Counted from the first letter of the stretch, positions 46,889 to 59,965 are shown. The stretch: 64,000 nt of DNA from Chamaecrista fasciculata (GCA_003254925.1 QANZ01012447.1:198725-262724); one strand, 5' to 3'. Program-made: numbers and translations. Notes: generated from the letters alone by a model not told the origin.

Positions 46889-49800
46889 TCAAGTTGGAGG
46901 CGCATGAGGAACAAGCCTCAACTTGGTCATTAGGGAGTACAACTGGGGTGAAGCAAGAGACTTGGTGAAAAAGTCAGCGAGATGAAGAGATGAAGGAACA
47001 TGTTGTGGTATGATGAAGTTGTCCTTGCATCTTTCACGGAGTATGTGACAGTCTATCTCGATATGTTTGGTCCTTTCGTGGTAAACAGGGTTGGCAGCTA
47101 TGTGAAGTGCCGACTTATTGTCACACAAAAGAGGGATTGGTGTTGCGGGAGTAAAATGAAAGTCTTTGAGAAGATAGGTGACCCACAGTAATTCACAAAC
47201 TGCATTTGCCATGCTGCGATATTCAGCTTCACATGAGGATCGGGCAACGATTGTTTGCTTCTTGGTCTTCCAGGAAATGGGATTGGAGCCAAGAAGAAGG
47301 CAATATCCAGACAAGGAACGTCGTGTCTGTGGGCATGTAGCCCAATCACTGTCACAGTAGGCTTCTAATTGGATGTCAGAAGTAGAGGAATAGAATATAC
47401 CATGAGTGGAAGTGCCTTTGAGATAGCGGACAATGTGTAGAGCTGCATGAATATGAGAGTCCGTTGGTTGAGCCATGAATTGACTTAATTGTTGGACATT
47501 GAAAGTAATATCAGGACGAGTTAAATTGAGATAGAGAAGACGTCCTAAAAGGCGCCTAAACTGCTCAGGATCAGCTAATGGTGGTGAGTTATTATGAAAT
47601 TTATGGCCTTTTGGAAGAGGAGTCACCACAATTGAAGCTTCAGTGAGATTGGTATCTCGAATGATATCCAAAATATATTTATGTTGGCAAATGAAGGTGC
47701 CTGTAGAGCTGCGAGCAATCTCAACACCTAGAAAATGCTTTGCTTGCCCCAAATCCTTAATGGTAAAGAGAGAGTGGAGATGATCTTTGACAGCTTGCAA
47801 GTCAGAGTCATTGGGGCCTGTTATTAAAATATCATCAACATACACAATTAAGGCAATAAAACCATTAGAGCATGCCTTAGTTAAAAGGCAAAAATCATTG
47901 GAAGACTGAGTGAAACCATATTTGACAAGCTGCACAGTAAGTTCAGTGTTCCATCCTTTGGATGCCTGTTTAAGGCCATATAAAGATTTTCGCAACTTAC
48001 AAACTTGACCAGGGAGAGCTCTATCATAACCTTCAGGTGGTGTAAGATATACTTCCTCCTTGAGAAAGCCATGGAGGAAAGCATTATTAATGTCTAATTT
48101 CCAAATGGGCCACTGTCTGCAAGTTGCTAGAGCAAGGAAAATTCGAACAGTTACCACTTTGGCAATAGGGGAGAAGCTCGCAAAGTAGTCAAGACCAGCC
48201 TTTTGATCATAACCTTTGGCTACTAATCGTGCTTTGAACCTGTCAACAGTTCCATCAGAGTTATATTTCACACGATAGATCCACTTAGAACCAATGGGTT
48301 GCTTGCCTGTAGGAAGAGCAATTAGATCTCATGTCTGATTTTTCTCTAAGGTATCAAGTTCTTGATGCATAGTAGTGACCCACAATGGATCCTTAACAGC
48401 TTGCTTAAAAGTATAGGGTTCTTGGATCTTAGTGATGTTAGAAATAAAAGCAGCATGTGCAGATGAAAAATTAGAAATGAAAGGATTATGAACAGAAACA
48501 TTAAGAACATAATCTTGAAGATAAGATGGAGGATGTTTAGGTCTGGTGCTTACCCGAGGAGTAGCTGGAGGTATAGCAGTTGAGGTGGGAAGAAGAACAG
48601 TAGGTGAATCAGAGGGTAAAGAAGATGTGGTAGGTGATGGTGAAGGTTCAGAGGGTGAAGAAGATGTGGTAGGTGATGGAGAAGGTTCTGAGGAAGGATA
48701 ATCAAATGGTGTTTGAAAAATGGGAAGTAGAAAAACAGTGTTTGAGCATGGTGTTTCTGAAAAAGTAACAGAAGGAAAAATGGTTTCATGAAATTTAATG
48801 TCACGTGTAAGATGAATTTTTTTTGTGATTAAATCATATGCTTTATATGCTTTCTATCCTGAAGCATAGCCAATGAATATGCACTTATGAGACCTAGGTG
48901 AGAATTTATCCTTGCGAGGTGTTGTGTCTGTAACAAAGTAAAGGGAACCAAAAACTTTCTAGCGAAAGTAGTCAGGAGGAGAGTTATGAAATGATTCAAA
49001 AGGTGTTTTCCAGCCAAGTAGAGGAGTAGGCATTCTATTGATTAAATAAGTAGCAGTGAGGATGGATTCTCCCCAGAATTTTGTGGGAAGATTAGTTTGA
49101 AACAAGAGGCTGCGTGCAACTTGTAGTAGGTGCTTGTGTTTTCTCTTAACCACCCCATTTTTTTGGGGTGTGTATGAACATGACTTTTGATGAATAATTC
49201 CTTGTTGAGAGAAAAAATTATCACATTGATGATTAACAAACTCAGTCTCATTGTCTGATCGAATATGATTTTTCATACTGTTTTTGCACTTGAGTAATAA
49301 AAGTAATTAAAGTGTGAGGGACTTGAGATTTGCACTTAAGTAAATGGGTCCAAGTAACCCTGATGAAGTCATCAATTATAGTGAGGATGTAATGTGCAGA
49401 AGTGAGTGATGGTGTTTTATAGGGACCCCATAAATTAACATGTAAGAGTTCTAAAATGTGAGAAGCTCGAGAATTACTTGTAGAAACGGTAATCTAGATT
49501 GTTTGGCTAGATGGCATGTATCACAGACAGGTAAGGGTTCATTTTTAATATTGACAGCAAAAATGTGTTGTAGAACTTGAGAAGGACAATGTCCTAACCT
49601 TTGGTGCCATAAAGTAATAGAATATTCATTGGTATGCATAGCAGTACAGGCAGAGTGTAAAACAATAGATGAAACATAAGATTTTATTACATTAATGTCA
49701 AATGACTTGGAATTTAAAATATAAAGGTTCTCCTTAACACTTACAACTGCTATAACTGCATTACTCCTCAAGTCCTGCAACACACAGTGAGTAGGGTGAA

Positions 49801-51234
49801 AAGTAAGCAATAAAGAATTTTCAGTGATCAATCTATTTACTGACAGTAAATTGAAGCGAAAATCTGGCATAAATAAGACATGGTGAATGATCAATGTAGG
49901 ATGTAAAGAAACTGTGCCAAATTGAGAAATTAATTTGGCTAAGGAATCAGGTAAATGCACCTTTGTAGGAGGAAACAAAGGTGATAAATGTTGCAGAAAT
50001 TTTTTGTTAAAACACATGTGGGAGGAAGCTCCCGTATCTATGATCCAAGAATCACAACTAAGAAACACTTTGTTAAGGCCAATGGTGGTACCTGCAAAAT
50101 CAGTGGTGTTGGCATAGCTTGCGTGTTCCTCAGTAGCTTTCCCACGTATATACTTGCCAATTTCCTGCTTAAAGAATGTGGAAAACAGGGAGTCTAACTT
50201 TGTATTGTTGCCATCACCAGAAGAGTGAGATGAATCACCAAAAATATCATCAGTACAGGCCATAGTAGCAACAACTTTTTTACCCGAAACAGACTTCTTA
50301 GACTCTTTATACTCCTTGTACCACTCAGGGTAGCCATGGAGTTTAAATCAAACCTCCTTAAGATGACCAGACACACCACAATGATCACAATATGCTCAGA
50401 TTTTTTTTTTGGAGAAATCAGTTTTCTTAGCAAAGGATTTTGAATCAGTAACAGGTTTGACAACATAAGTTTTAACAAGCATGGCACTCACATCAGGTTT
50501 AGAGGCATAGGATAGACTTACAGCTTTGTGGCTTTCAGATTGAACCACCATAGAAAATGCCTTACTGATTTTGGGCAAGGGGTCAAGATTGAGTAGCTGG
50601 CCACGAACAACATCAAATTCTTAATTGAGTCCCATGAGGAATTGAAGCAAACGCTATCGGGCAGTAATGTCCTGCGTACGAGTAGTTAAGAGGCAAGTGC
50701 AGCCTTGGCAAGAGCAAACAGGCAAGGGAGAGAGACGATCCATCTCATCCCAAGCATGATGAAGCTTACTGTAGTAGACAGTAACAGAATTAGGACCTTA
50801 CTGAATGGTAGACATGTTTCGCTGGATTTGGTACATTTGAGTACCGGTACTCTGCCCATAACGTTCTTCAACTTCGTCCCAGAGTTTCTTGGCGGAAGCA
50901 TAGTATATTAAGGTGTCAGCAATGTCTTTTGAGATCGAGTTCATGATCCAAGACTTGATCATTGAATCGACTCTTTTCCATTTACGAAAAGCATCAGTAG
51001 CAGTAGGAGCTTCAAGAGTGCCATCGATAAATCCTAACTTATCTTTGGCTTCAGGGAGGTACGAATAGCAATATTCCAGGTCAGATAGTTGGAGCCTGTG
51101 AGATGTGAGGTCACCAATGTCATTCCCGGATGATCGGAGTGATGAGGAAGGAGAGGACCTTCATCCATCTTAGCGGCGGCGCCGCCAGAAGTAGGGGTAG
51201 GAGCAGAATGAACATTGCTCTGGGAAGCGTCCAT
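46889..51234 (-). pseudogene. copia-2 gag-pol, frameshifted
   Basis: It starts MDASQSNVHS at 51234 with gag phrases (HLTGSNYLTWNIAIRTSL), then breaks by a 1-nt frameshift near 51036. Protease (WIIDTGASSHMCF, about 50045), gag-pre-integrase (LWHQRLGHCPSQVL, CDTCHLAKQ) and integrase (RSDNETEF, about 49270) follow in broken frames. The catalytic Glu of integrase is Lys here (NGVVKRKH). The RT-RNase H part is one open frame (46889-48271) with YVDDILITG, SRSLSGYC-like and ADFFTKSL motifs. Several stops make the whole non-functional, and it is older than copia-1. Confidence 0.9.
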
Positions 51235-51321
51235 TTCAGAAAAGGTACAGAGTGAAGAAAGAAGATGAGTATTGCTATGGCAAAAACAATCTCAAAATGG
51301 ATCTTTCTTGTGCTGATACCA

Positions 51322-51545
51322 TGCACGAAAAGATATGTAAATGAAATGGATGATTGAATCTATTATTGAAACTTGCAATATATACAGCTACACATCATGC
51401 TCTATGGCATGTGAAGAAAGAAAAAGAATATATTGGAATGTACAGTTGTCCTATTCTGATAACTAACTTGGTAGAAGAAAATCTAGAAGCTACCACAAAT
51501 AGTAATACAACAACTATTTACAAAATTAGGAAATAATTCTCTACA
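51322..51545 (-). repeat. copia-2 5' LTR
   Basis: 224 bp, adjoining the primer site at 51312-51321; ACAAC follows outside. Confidence 0.93.
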
Positions 51546-51550
51546 ACAAC

Positions 51551-51705
51551 TAACTTCTGGATAGGTAGGCTGTTTGAATGCAAAATTTCTAATCTCAACA
51601 GGGATTAGAAACAAGTGATATGAGATTATACTCGATTTCAGCAGGAACGATATGAACTCGATTTGTTTTTTATAGTAATAATATTTTGACAGCTCATTCA
51701 AAGAA
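51551..51705 (-). pseudogene. LINE relic, upstream part
   Basis: This joins the 45640-46642 relic once copia-2 and one ACAAC are removed. It has no identifiable motif by itself; the link rests on continuity across the target duplication. Confidence 0.45.
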
Positions 51706-51970
51706 AAAAAAAGAGAGAGATTATACTGAAGTTTTTTTTTTTTTTTTTTTAGTTATACTGAAGTTGAGTAATACTTGTAGTCACAATTCTAAATTTAACC
51801 GTGATAGGTTGCTTGCTTCAATCTTCATCAACTGACACCAGGTTGAAACGAAAATGCAAATATACAAACCTCTTAATTACAATTAGTTTTGAAGATTTAA
51901 TGTCTACATTTCAGTACAACATTCAAAAAGGTGTTTTATTATGTTTTGGCTAAAATATTAAAAAAAAAAA
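51706..51970. other. AT-rich spacer with poly-T and poly-A
   Basis: Holds a long T-run near 51732-51750 and an A10 run at the border of the next element. No gene. Confidence 0.5.
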
Positions 51971-53994
51971 GGGTAAATTGCAATTTGGTACCCTGTGGTT
52001 AGGGGCGGTTCCCCTTTGGTACCCTGAAAGAAAAATTTTTGCATTGTGGTACCCCGTGGTTTGCTCCGTTAGCGATTTGGTACCCTGAGGTTTTTTTTTC
52101 GTTAGTATTTAACGGCAAATGTTAGTTAAAATGTCAAAAATCTCCCAAAAAGTCTTCTCTTATGCGTTTAAGTCCTTTCCCTTTACTAAAAAGGATCAAA
52201 ACATAAAGAATTAATTATTATTCTCAATTCTCCCTCTTTTTCATCATTTTCATTTATTTTAGTCCCAAATTCTCAAAATAAAATTGTAAAGTGTCCCAAA
52301 ATTCTTTCAAACATTCCAATTTAGTCCTTAAAAATTTTAAAAACCTTAAACCCTAAAATCTTAAAACCCTAAACCCTAAATTTTATTTTTAATCTTCATC
52401 TTCCTCTTCATCTTTCCAATTTAACATAAATCCCTAAACCCCTAATTTCTTTTAGGCCAAAATGCAGAGACACCCCCTGAGTTTTAGGGTTGGTGCACAT
52501 AACACCCCTGAGTTTTTAATTTGTGTAAATAGGACCCATGAGTTTTCAATTACGTGCAAATAACACCCTTATGTTGAATTTAGGCCAAATCAGTGAGGGT
52601 ATAATAGTAATTTCATAAAAAAATCTAGGCCAAAGTCCTATTTTGATCCCTCAAGTTTCTTCAAAGTTTCTAAAAAGTTCCACCGTTAGTCTCTTTTCAA
52701 TTTTCATCCAATTTTTTTGTTAAATAAAAGAAAAAATTTGTTTACATTACCCAAAAAGCTTTATTTTTTTGAACTAAGGTCCTTTCCTTTTATAATAGGA
52801 CTAAAGTGTAAGAAAAAATAAATAAACTAATATTTGAAACAATTTTTCCCAAAAAAAAAAAACCCACACTCTTCTCCAGTTTTCCTCCTTCAATTTGCAC
52901 GGTTCTTCTCCTTTCTTCACCGCCACCGCCATCCTCAAATCCCAACACCTCCGGCGACGGCGAAGAGAGCCTCCCCACCGTCAACGACCGTCTCCGCCGT
53001 TTCCTCCTCCCCAACAACTACGTCACAAGAAACTCCTCTAGATCCAACACGCCGACGCCGTCACCGATCTCGCCGTTAACGCCGACGCCAGCACGATCTA
53101 CTCGGTTTCCGTGGAATCCGTCACCAACATCACGAGGCTCTCTTCGTCGTCGGAATTCAACCACTTCTTCGTCGTCGGCGGCGGCAATGAACGAAGATCG
53201 GTGACGTCGTGCTGGCGATTCGCGCTGACGAGGTGGACAGAGAAGATTATTAGGAGATAGATGATGATGAAGATGTTGTTGAGCATTATTGGGGATTTGA
53301 GATTGTGAATCTGATTCTGGTTGATCTCGAGCAGCGGGGAGAAGGAGATCGAGTAGATAACAGGTAAGATCATGAGAAAAGCTAGTTAGATGTTAATGGC
53401 GAAGATTTTGGAGAGCCATTGATCTCATCACTAAATTTCTCTTTTAATCATCTCATCACTGCATTTCACAATCCCATTCTTCAATATTCCATCTCTTCCA
53501 TCCATTGATTTTGGTAAAATTTGTAAGAATCGGGTTCATTGGATTTTCAAGCTTTTCCCAGATTTTGGTAAAAAGTTCCTTGATCTGATTACGAAACAGA
53601 CACAGAGAGATTATTTTTTAGTGTGAAATAAACTAAAACCCAAGTTATTTCTTCTTTTTTACATTTTGGTCCTATTATAGAGAAAAAGGTCCTTGATGCA
53701 AAAAAAGTAAACTTGTAGGAGTTAAAAAAGAGGGAGAATTGAGAATAATAATTAATTCTTTATGTTTTGATCCTTTATAGTAAAGGGAAAGGACTTAAAC
53801 GCATAAGAGAAGACTTTTTGGGAGATTTTTGACATTTTAACTAACATTTGCCGTTAAATACTAACAGAAAAAAACCTCAGGGTACCAAATCGCTAACGGA
53901 GCAAACCACGGGGTACCACAATGCAAAAATTTTTCTTTCAGGGTACCAAAGGGGAACCGCCCCTAACCACAGGGTACCAAATTGCAATTTACCC
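51971..53994. mobile_element. Composite foldback element (family B) with gene cargo
   Basis: The ends GGGTAAATTGCAATTTGG and CCAAATTGCAATTTACCC head inverted repeats of about 270-290 bp (51971-52260 and about 53727-53994). Nine A residues flank each side, compatible with a 9-bp duplication though trivial in sequence. The arms contain four GGTACC iterons spaced 31, 30 and 31 bp. Inside the left arm lie arm-like pieces of other foldback families (52453 on, 52622 on). The centre (52865-53400) is GC-rich and coding-like. This is the layout of a Pack-MULE. Confidence 0.8.
52951..53112 (+). pseudogene. Captured WD40 gene fragment (JINGUBANG-like)
   Basis: Frame 1 reads ESLPTVNDRLRRFLLPNNYV; after a frameshift comes RHKKLL, a TAG where Trp is expected, then IQHADAVTDLAVNADASTIY and SVS. 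This order (LPT.NDRL, RHKK.LW, H.DAV..LA, YS.S) is what I recall for plant JINGUBANG-type WD40 proteins. The similarity ends at about 53112, and the following coding-like sequence is not recognised. Frameshift and stop mean no functional product. Attribution is from memory and moderate. Confidence 0.6.
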
Positions 53995-54003
53995 AAAAAA
54001 AAA

Positions 54004-54333
54004 TCCCTAAACTTTAGTTATTGTGTGATAACAAAATCTCCTAAATTTTGAAAAGTGACAAAAATGAACTTATGATTTTGTGCAAAAGACACCTTTAATT
54101 AAGATTTTTACTAAAAAATGTAAATTTCTTCTGATCGTTGTTTTATTTAGATTGATCCAAAATTAAAATTAATTGTTGTAATTAATAGTAAGAAAAAATT
54201 TTAAAATTTCTTTAGTTTTTCAATGAAAATTTTATCAAAAGGGATTATTTGCACAAAATCAAAAGTTCAGGAAGTCTTTGTCACTTTTCAAAATTTAGAA
54301 AGTTGTTTGCACAATGACTAATATTCAAAAGGA
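54004..54333. repeat. Foldback repeat between family B element and ENR
   Basis: The left arm (TTAGTTATTGTGTGATAAC, AATTTTGAAAAGTGACAAA) and right arm (TTTGTCACTTTTCAAAATTT, CACAATGACTAATA) are inverted repeats of about 90 bp around an AT-rich core. It lies downstream of the ENR stop codon. No clear target duplication. Confidence 0.7.
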
Positions 54334-54646
54334 TTTTATACATTTTAGCCTTATCATTTTGTTTTGAAGTATATCTACCAATTTTGTAATTAGGCTTTAA
54401 GGGGTTTATGCACATAGCTCTATAATAAACTTTACTCAAATACAGACTGGATAATCAACATTTCAAGCAGAAGATCAGTCTCAACATCCTTACATTTTCA
54501 TAAACTCACTAGAGAGCTTAATTTAGAGAGAAAGGTTAATAAATAACTGAGGGGAAAAGAAAACGTTGAGATGTCTTAAAATTATTGCCTAGCTAATTCA
54601 GGTGAAGCTTCCTGTATAGGAGGAGGTATAGCAGAAAATCTTCCAA

Positions 54647-57162
54647 TCAATGCTGGTCCTTTGGAATGTCCAAGTCTTTGAAAATCGGACTGTCAACTCC
54701 GACACCCATAGCGTTCAGTCCATTATCGACGTATATGACGGCTCCAGTGATGGCAGAAGCCAAAGGCGATGACAGGAAAGCGGCTGCATTGCCCACCTCA
54801 TCTGTTACATTCAAATCAGAACTCATTATTTGTGGAGAGAAATTGGGAAAGGTGCATTACAAGAAGGAACAATCTTGAGAGAAATATTACCAGCAGTAAG
54901 TTCTTTCTGCAAAGGCGCATTGGCTGATGAATAATCAATCATCATATCGATAAATCCAATCGCTTTAGCAGCACGGCTTCTTAGTGGACCTTGGGAAAAG
55001 AAATTAAAAAAAATAAAAAACAAGTTTATTCATCATATTTATATTTAAGTCAACAAAATTATTATCCACCTAAGGGATAAACAACCTGCTTTTCTTGGAC
55101 ATTTATGTTCTACAAACCTAGGTAAGGCTTAATTCATTCTAATTATATAGTGAAGAAAGTACAGAGTCAATTGGCCTTTAATTCGGCTATGCACAATCTG
55201 CTGGCACTTATACATTATAAATGATAAAGCTAGCAAGCTGATGACAAGTCCATTGACATGACAGTATAACTTTTCACACAGAAGATCCTGTCTCTTTATT
55301 TATAATTACTTTCTAAATGAGATCTAGAGCATGGAATATAATCTTGCGCATCCATGGTGTAAAAGATCAGGGTTTTTTTATTTTTTATATATATTACTAT
55401 TTTTGTTCTATTTCAAAGGCAAACTCCCTTTGGCATCAAATGGTCCATGTCAAGAATGTAAATTGAATCCTTGGGGCTGATTTCATGGCGAAAAGTAGAG
55501 CGGATAAAATGTTATCTAATTATGGAAAAAGAGATAGCATCAATACCAGCAGATATGGTATTGACTCTGATTCTATTCTTCCTACCAGCTTCAAAAGCAA
55601 GCACCTGTATAAGCAGAAAACTTAAGATGGAATTACAAACATTTTAAGGGAAGGGCCAAAGGAGGAGAAAGAAGAACGAGAAAATTAAGACTACTAAAAC
55701 AGAAGCAAATCTTTGTAAGTCAAGCATAATATGGAAGTCCGCGAGAAGAAACATTGAAAACTCACTCTGGTGTCACTTTCCAAAGCAGCTTTTGCAGAAC
55801 TCATACCACCACCATATCTGCATTTTAGTCAGATTAAAATTTTGTCATTACAGAGAAACGTTAAATAAAACAAGAAGTGTGAGTCTTCAAGGCATAAGCA
55901 AACACACCCAGGAATGATCCGCTCTGAAGCAATGTATGTTAGAGAAAGTGAAGAACCACCTACAACCAAATGAGAAAGGTAAGGAAGAGAATAGCAAAGG
56001 AAGAAGCAATACAATGGCAGCATCTTAGATAAAGAACATGCCTGGGTTCATGATTGGAAGAAAATGTTTGAGTAAAGAAATATATGAGTAACTAGATGCA
56101 GATATTGCAGCAAGATATCCTTTCCGAGATGTCTCTGACAATAGTTTGCTGACCTACAGCAGAGTTGATTGGTTGTTTAGCCAATGGAAAAAGGCAAAGA
56201 GAAAAAAAACATTAGAATAAACTAATATTTGATCCGTCAACCCAAAATTCATGACTTGTACCAAATTAGTCCTTCCATGAACACCTAACCACTATACAAC
56301 TCTGTCCTTGGAGGAACTAAATTACAACAAGTTATGAGTTTTGAAGGACTAAATCAATCATTTAAAAAATCAAAGGACAAAACTAACTGTAATCACCACA
56401 CCTCTGGTCCATTGGCAAGTGAGTGCACAAGGATGTCAATGGTGCCAAAGTCATTCTTAACAGATTCGACAACTTCCTGCAAGGTCAAACAAGTTCAATT
56501 TCAGACAAATCAAGAAATATAGTATTGAATGTAAATTTACTATCTACATGTTACTATTAGATCATATGACCTCATACTCTACTAAAGATAAAGGAAAAAT
56601 CATTATATGTAACAAACTAACAATTGCCTTTTACATTGGTAAGTCGAAATAAGCATTCACAATAAGTTCTTTCTTAAGTTTTAAATACTGCAAAAGAACT
56701 TATAATAGCAGGTTCTTTAAGATTGTTATTATATGCTCAAGTAGAAAACAAGCTAACAGTATCTTCATTGTATCCTGTGAGCTCTTCGCTTGAGTCTTTT
56801 CCAATGTGCATAAGATTGACAAGAATGTTATACATTGAAAACTTTTGACTAAACAAAAATGAACCAAAATTTACTTCTAGGAAAAATCGAAACTTACATC
56901 AAAGTTAACAGTTTAAAGGAGTACTTTTTATTGGCAGAATAATACATAACAATTATAAATCTATACCTGAACAGTCCAATTAGAGGATCCGGCATATCGC
57001 TTGTTTGATTTAACCTATAAAAATCATGGAAAAAAAAAAGGGGTATGAGTTCAATATATAGGTAATATATTAACGTTGTCAATAGCATCTGCCATTCCAC
57101 CTTGGCATGATATAATCCGAAGAAAACGCCATGGAACTTTAATGGCGTTGCTGTGGCATAAA

Positions 57163-57196
<34 letters not shown>

Positions 57197-58881
57197 TTGA
57201 CATTGGAAGTATATTATACTCGTTTGTGAGATTTTTTTTTTTTCAAGTTATATAGTGGCAGTCCTTTTTGGGTACAAAACACACTTGTTTCATTGTAAAA
57301 GCTTTATAGAGCCATTTTTTTTTCATGATTTGAAGTATTAAGACAAGGAAATGTTTCTGAAGTATGACTTCACAGTGGCAGCATTACTTTTCCAATCTTG
57401 TACTTTTACCTATTTTCAGCAATAATGTTCATATAATTTTTCTAAGTATATTTTTATGGCTGCCATGCATGCAATCAATGGTCATGACGCCATCGTCTGT
57501 GGCTGCATGACAGTTTTTAGGACTGCCACTACTTAATGCCATATGCGATTGACAACTCTGTTATGTATTTCTCCCTTACATCTTCTGGCACATCCTCAGG
57601 ACTGTCATAAACCGCATCCAAGGGATAAACTTTAGTAATCTCCATTAGTGAACCATCTGGTAATCTGAAAAAAGACTTTTCTTGTTAGCAGAGCACACAA
57701 AAATAACATGCCCCAACAAATAAAAACAATGGAAACATCTTAAATCATACATCCGTGACTCATCAAATTTTCCACGTCGAAGGCTGGACTCAAAAATATT
57801 CAGAGCCTGCACAAAAAGATTCATTGTTATTTCCTATATCATTCCACAAGGATAGGAACACTTGAATTGTAGAGAGAGAATTCTGAAATTCTGTACTTTT
57901 ACTTACAGGTACCCATGTGCCAACAAGGATTTCAGCTCCAGCTGCAGCAAGAGATTTTGCTATTGCCCAGCCATATCCATTGTCATCAGCCACACCAGCA
58001 ATGAAAGCCCTTTTACCTATACACCATGTTACTTTCAACAAAGTGCTACTTGTTCCAATACAGAGATTACCAAAATAGTAGGAATGTGGGATATATAATA
58101 TATGTGCGTGGCACAAATGTTGGATAACAAAACCAAACAGACTTAAAAAAAGCAATCATAATAAGCAGAAACACTTACTAATAATGTGTTCTGAAGAAAA
58201 ACATGAAAAACATTAACTTTCCATTCATGATTTTATCAGCGTCAGTTGCAAAGGCAACCTTAAAACAATTTATGTATTTAAACAAATACATTTTAGAATG
58301 TGTTACTAGGTGTACAGCTGGAGCAAACCAATACTTGAGTATATTCTAGAATGAGTAAACTTGTCTAAAGGGAAAAAAGGGCTAAGGAGTCATGATCTGT
58401 GACATATCTCCTGACAGGCTGTTTAGAGAGTCTTCAGACAATCACAGGACTCTTATGGACAAGGTAAGCGCAAAAACGACAGAATACCAATGTCAGGAAT
58501 TTTGAATAGAATTATCCATTCACTAAAGAAATTAAATGTACGAGCAAAGATGTAGATTATAACAAAACAGGCATGAAGGATTTTAGGAAAAAAAAAAGTA
58601 TAACCTTTCAAATCAATAGGCAATCCTGACACGGGGTTCTTTTCACTAGACTCAGACGTTGCCTTTGTTACGAATTTGTCAATTCTTTTGGAATGTGATG
58701 CAAAGCCCTTCTGCAAGGGTTGCAATGGTGCAACAAGGCTGACACTTGCAAGTCTATCCCATGATCTCGCCTTAACCTTGCCATTAAAAACTGCAACATC
58801 TGCATTTGGAAACCGTTTGGATGAAGGAATATAGGGCTTTGACATTGCCATTTGCAAGTTAGAAACTGTTGTTGTTGCCAT
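54647..58881 (-). CDS. MOD1: Enoyl-[acyl-carrier-protein] reductase (NADH), chloroplastic
   Basis: This enzyme does the last reduction of each plastid fatty-acid synthesis cycle, turning trans-2-enoyl-ACP into acyl-ACP with NADH. Twelve coding exons on minus: 58605-58881, 57907-58016, 57751-57806, 57580-57664, 56967-57014, 56402-56476, 56042-56153, 55908-55959, 55766-55817, 55547-55604, 54891-54989 and 54647-54801, giving 392 residues, matching plant homologs (about 390). A Ser/Lys-rich plastid transit region covers about residues 1-75. The nucleotide-binding loop [15 protein letters not shown] starts at 100. The active site is YGGGMSSAK with Tyr273 and Lys281, after [12 protein letters not shown]. 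The end is [18 protein letters not shown]. Eleven introns separate the exons; intron 7 uses a GC donor (56040-56041) and the others are GT-AG. No lesions. The symbol is by analogy to Arabidopsis. Confidence 0.97.
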
Positions 58882-58886
58882 CTTGA

Positions 58887-59861
58887 CTGAATGTAATGAC
58901 AGGCAGAGAACTTAAATCTACACAGAAAACTAACATTAGAGCCAGTATACAAAAATACATTGAATGAAATTCACTGATTATTCTTTTGTTTTTTTTTTTA
59001 AATCCATCACTTAATAAATAAGTACAACTTAATGAAATGTTAGACAACAAAGGCTGTCCAAGTAATTAGCAATAAAAATAATTCCATATTTATTAACTTA
59101 TAAAATGCAATAACTTCCTTGACTTTCACCTTTCACCATAAAATTCTTAGCCAAAATTATCACAAGAAATCCTGAATTTATCAGTCAGATGAGTAAACTT
59201 ATCATAAATACTACAGCGAATTATACTAATGATCTTTAGTTTGATTAGAACATTTTTACATAAGAAAAGTAATTAAAAGCACTTAAAACTCTCCGGCCAA
59301 AGTCAGGTGCGCGGAACACTGGTCACGTCAGGATTGGTTAGGGCGAAGGCCCGGGGACCAGGCGGGAATAAAAAAAAGCAGCTAAGGCAAAAGAGATAAT
59401 GGCTCTAACTCTAATTAATGGCCAAACTCAAAATAGAGAAGCATATAGTCACTTGCAAATGATCAAAAGGTCAAAGGAACGGAATCTCCTTTCTGATCAA
59501 GATCAAGAAGTTCTATTCTAATAATGGCCAAGCCCAATACAGAAAAGTAAGAACTAATGTTAAATCATGTCAACCATTAAATCAAATTCCTAAATCACAT
59601 CACACTCCCTGAATGCCATCAACCATACATTTCTCTACTACTCTAAATATCAACAGAAAACACACAAATCAAGCCTAGTCAATCTGGGGGACTTATGTAA
59701 GCCATGTATGTAATTGCTAAACATTTTCAATTCTGACTCCTTGAAGAAATTAAAAGAAAACCCAATTTACGAAGGATCAAGAGAAGCAATAACATCAATG
59801 AAACCCACATGGATATAATAAACCGAAAAACAAGAATAGAAGGAGAGAGAATGGATGTTAC
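58887..59861 (-). other. 5'-UTR intron of ENR
   Basis: Donor after CTCAATAG (59860-59861) and acceptor after ACATTCAG (58887-58888), five bases before the start codon. AT-rich except for a GC-rich patch at about 59293-59370. Inferred from splice signals. Confidence 0.7.
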
Positions 59862-59965
59862 CTATTGAGTACGAAAGAGGGGCAATGCAGAGAGAAAAGA
59901 GAAGAGTTATGAGTAGAAAATGGAGGAAGCAAGATCTGATTAGTGTTGCAAAAGGGGTTATATAA
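59862..59965 (-). promoter_or_regulatory. ENR 5'-UTR exon and TATA box
   Basis: On minus, a TTATATAA box at about 59958-59965 is followed about 30 bp later by a pyrimidine-rich leader (CTTCTCTTTTCTCTCTGC) that ends in a splice donor at 59862. Transcription probably starts near 59930. Confidence 0.7.

Larger units (their letters stand above)
46648..51545 (-). mobile_element. Ty1/copia retrotransposon (copia-2), decayed
   Basis: LTRs are at 46648-46880 (233 bp, with a 10-bp internal duplication) and 51322-51545 (224 bp), both TGTAGAGAATTATTTCC... in minus sense. The target duplication ACAAC is at 46643-46647 and 51546-51550. The primer site TGGTATCAGC abuts the 5' LTR, and GGAGGGGG abuts the 3' LTR. 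Total 4.9 kb. It was inserted into the LINE relic. Confidence 0.95.

Noticed and set aside
52951-53373. A working WD40 or secreted-protein gene
   Set aside because: Frameshift, stop codon and loss of homology partway; it lies inside a transposon.
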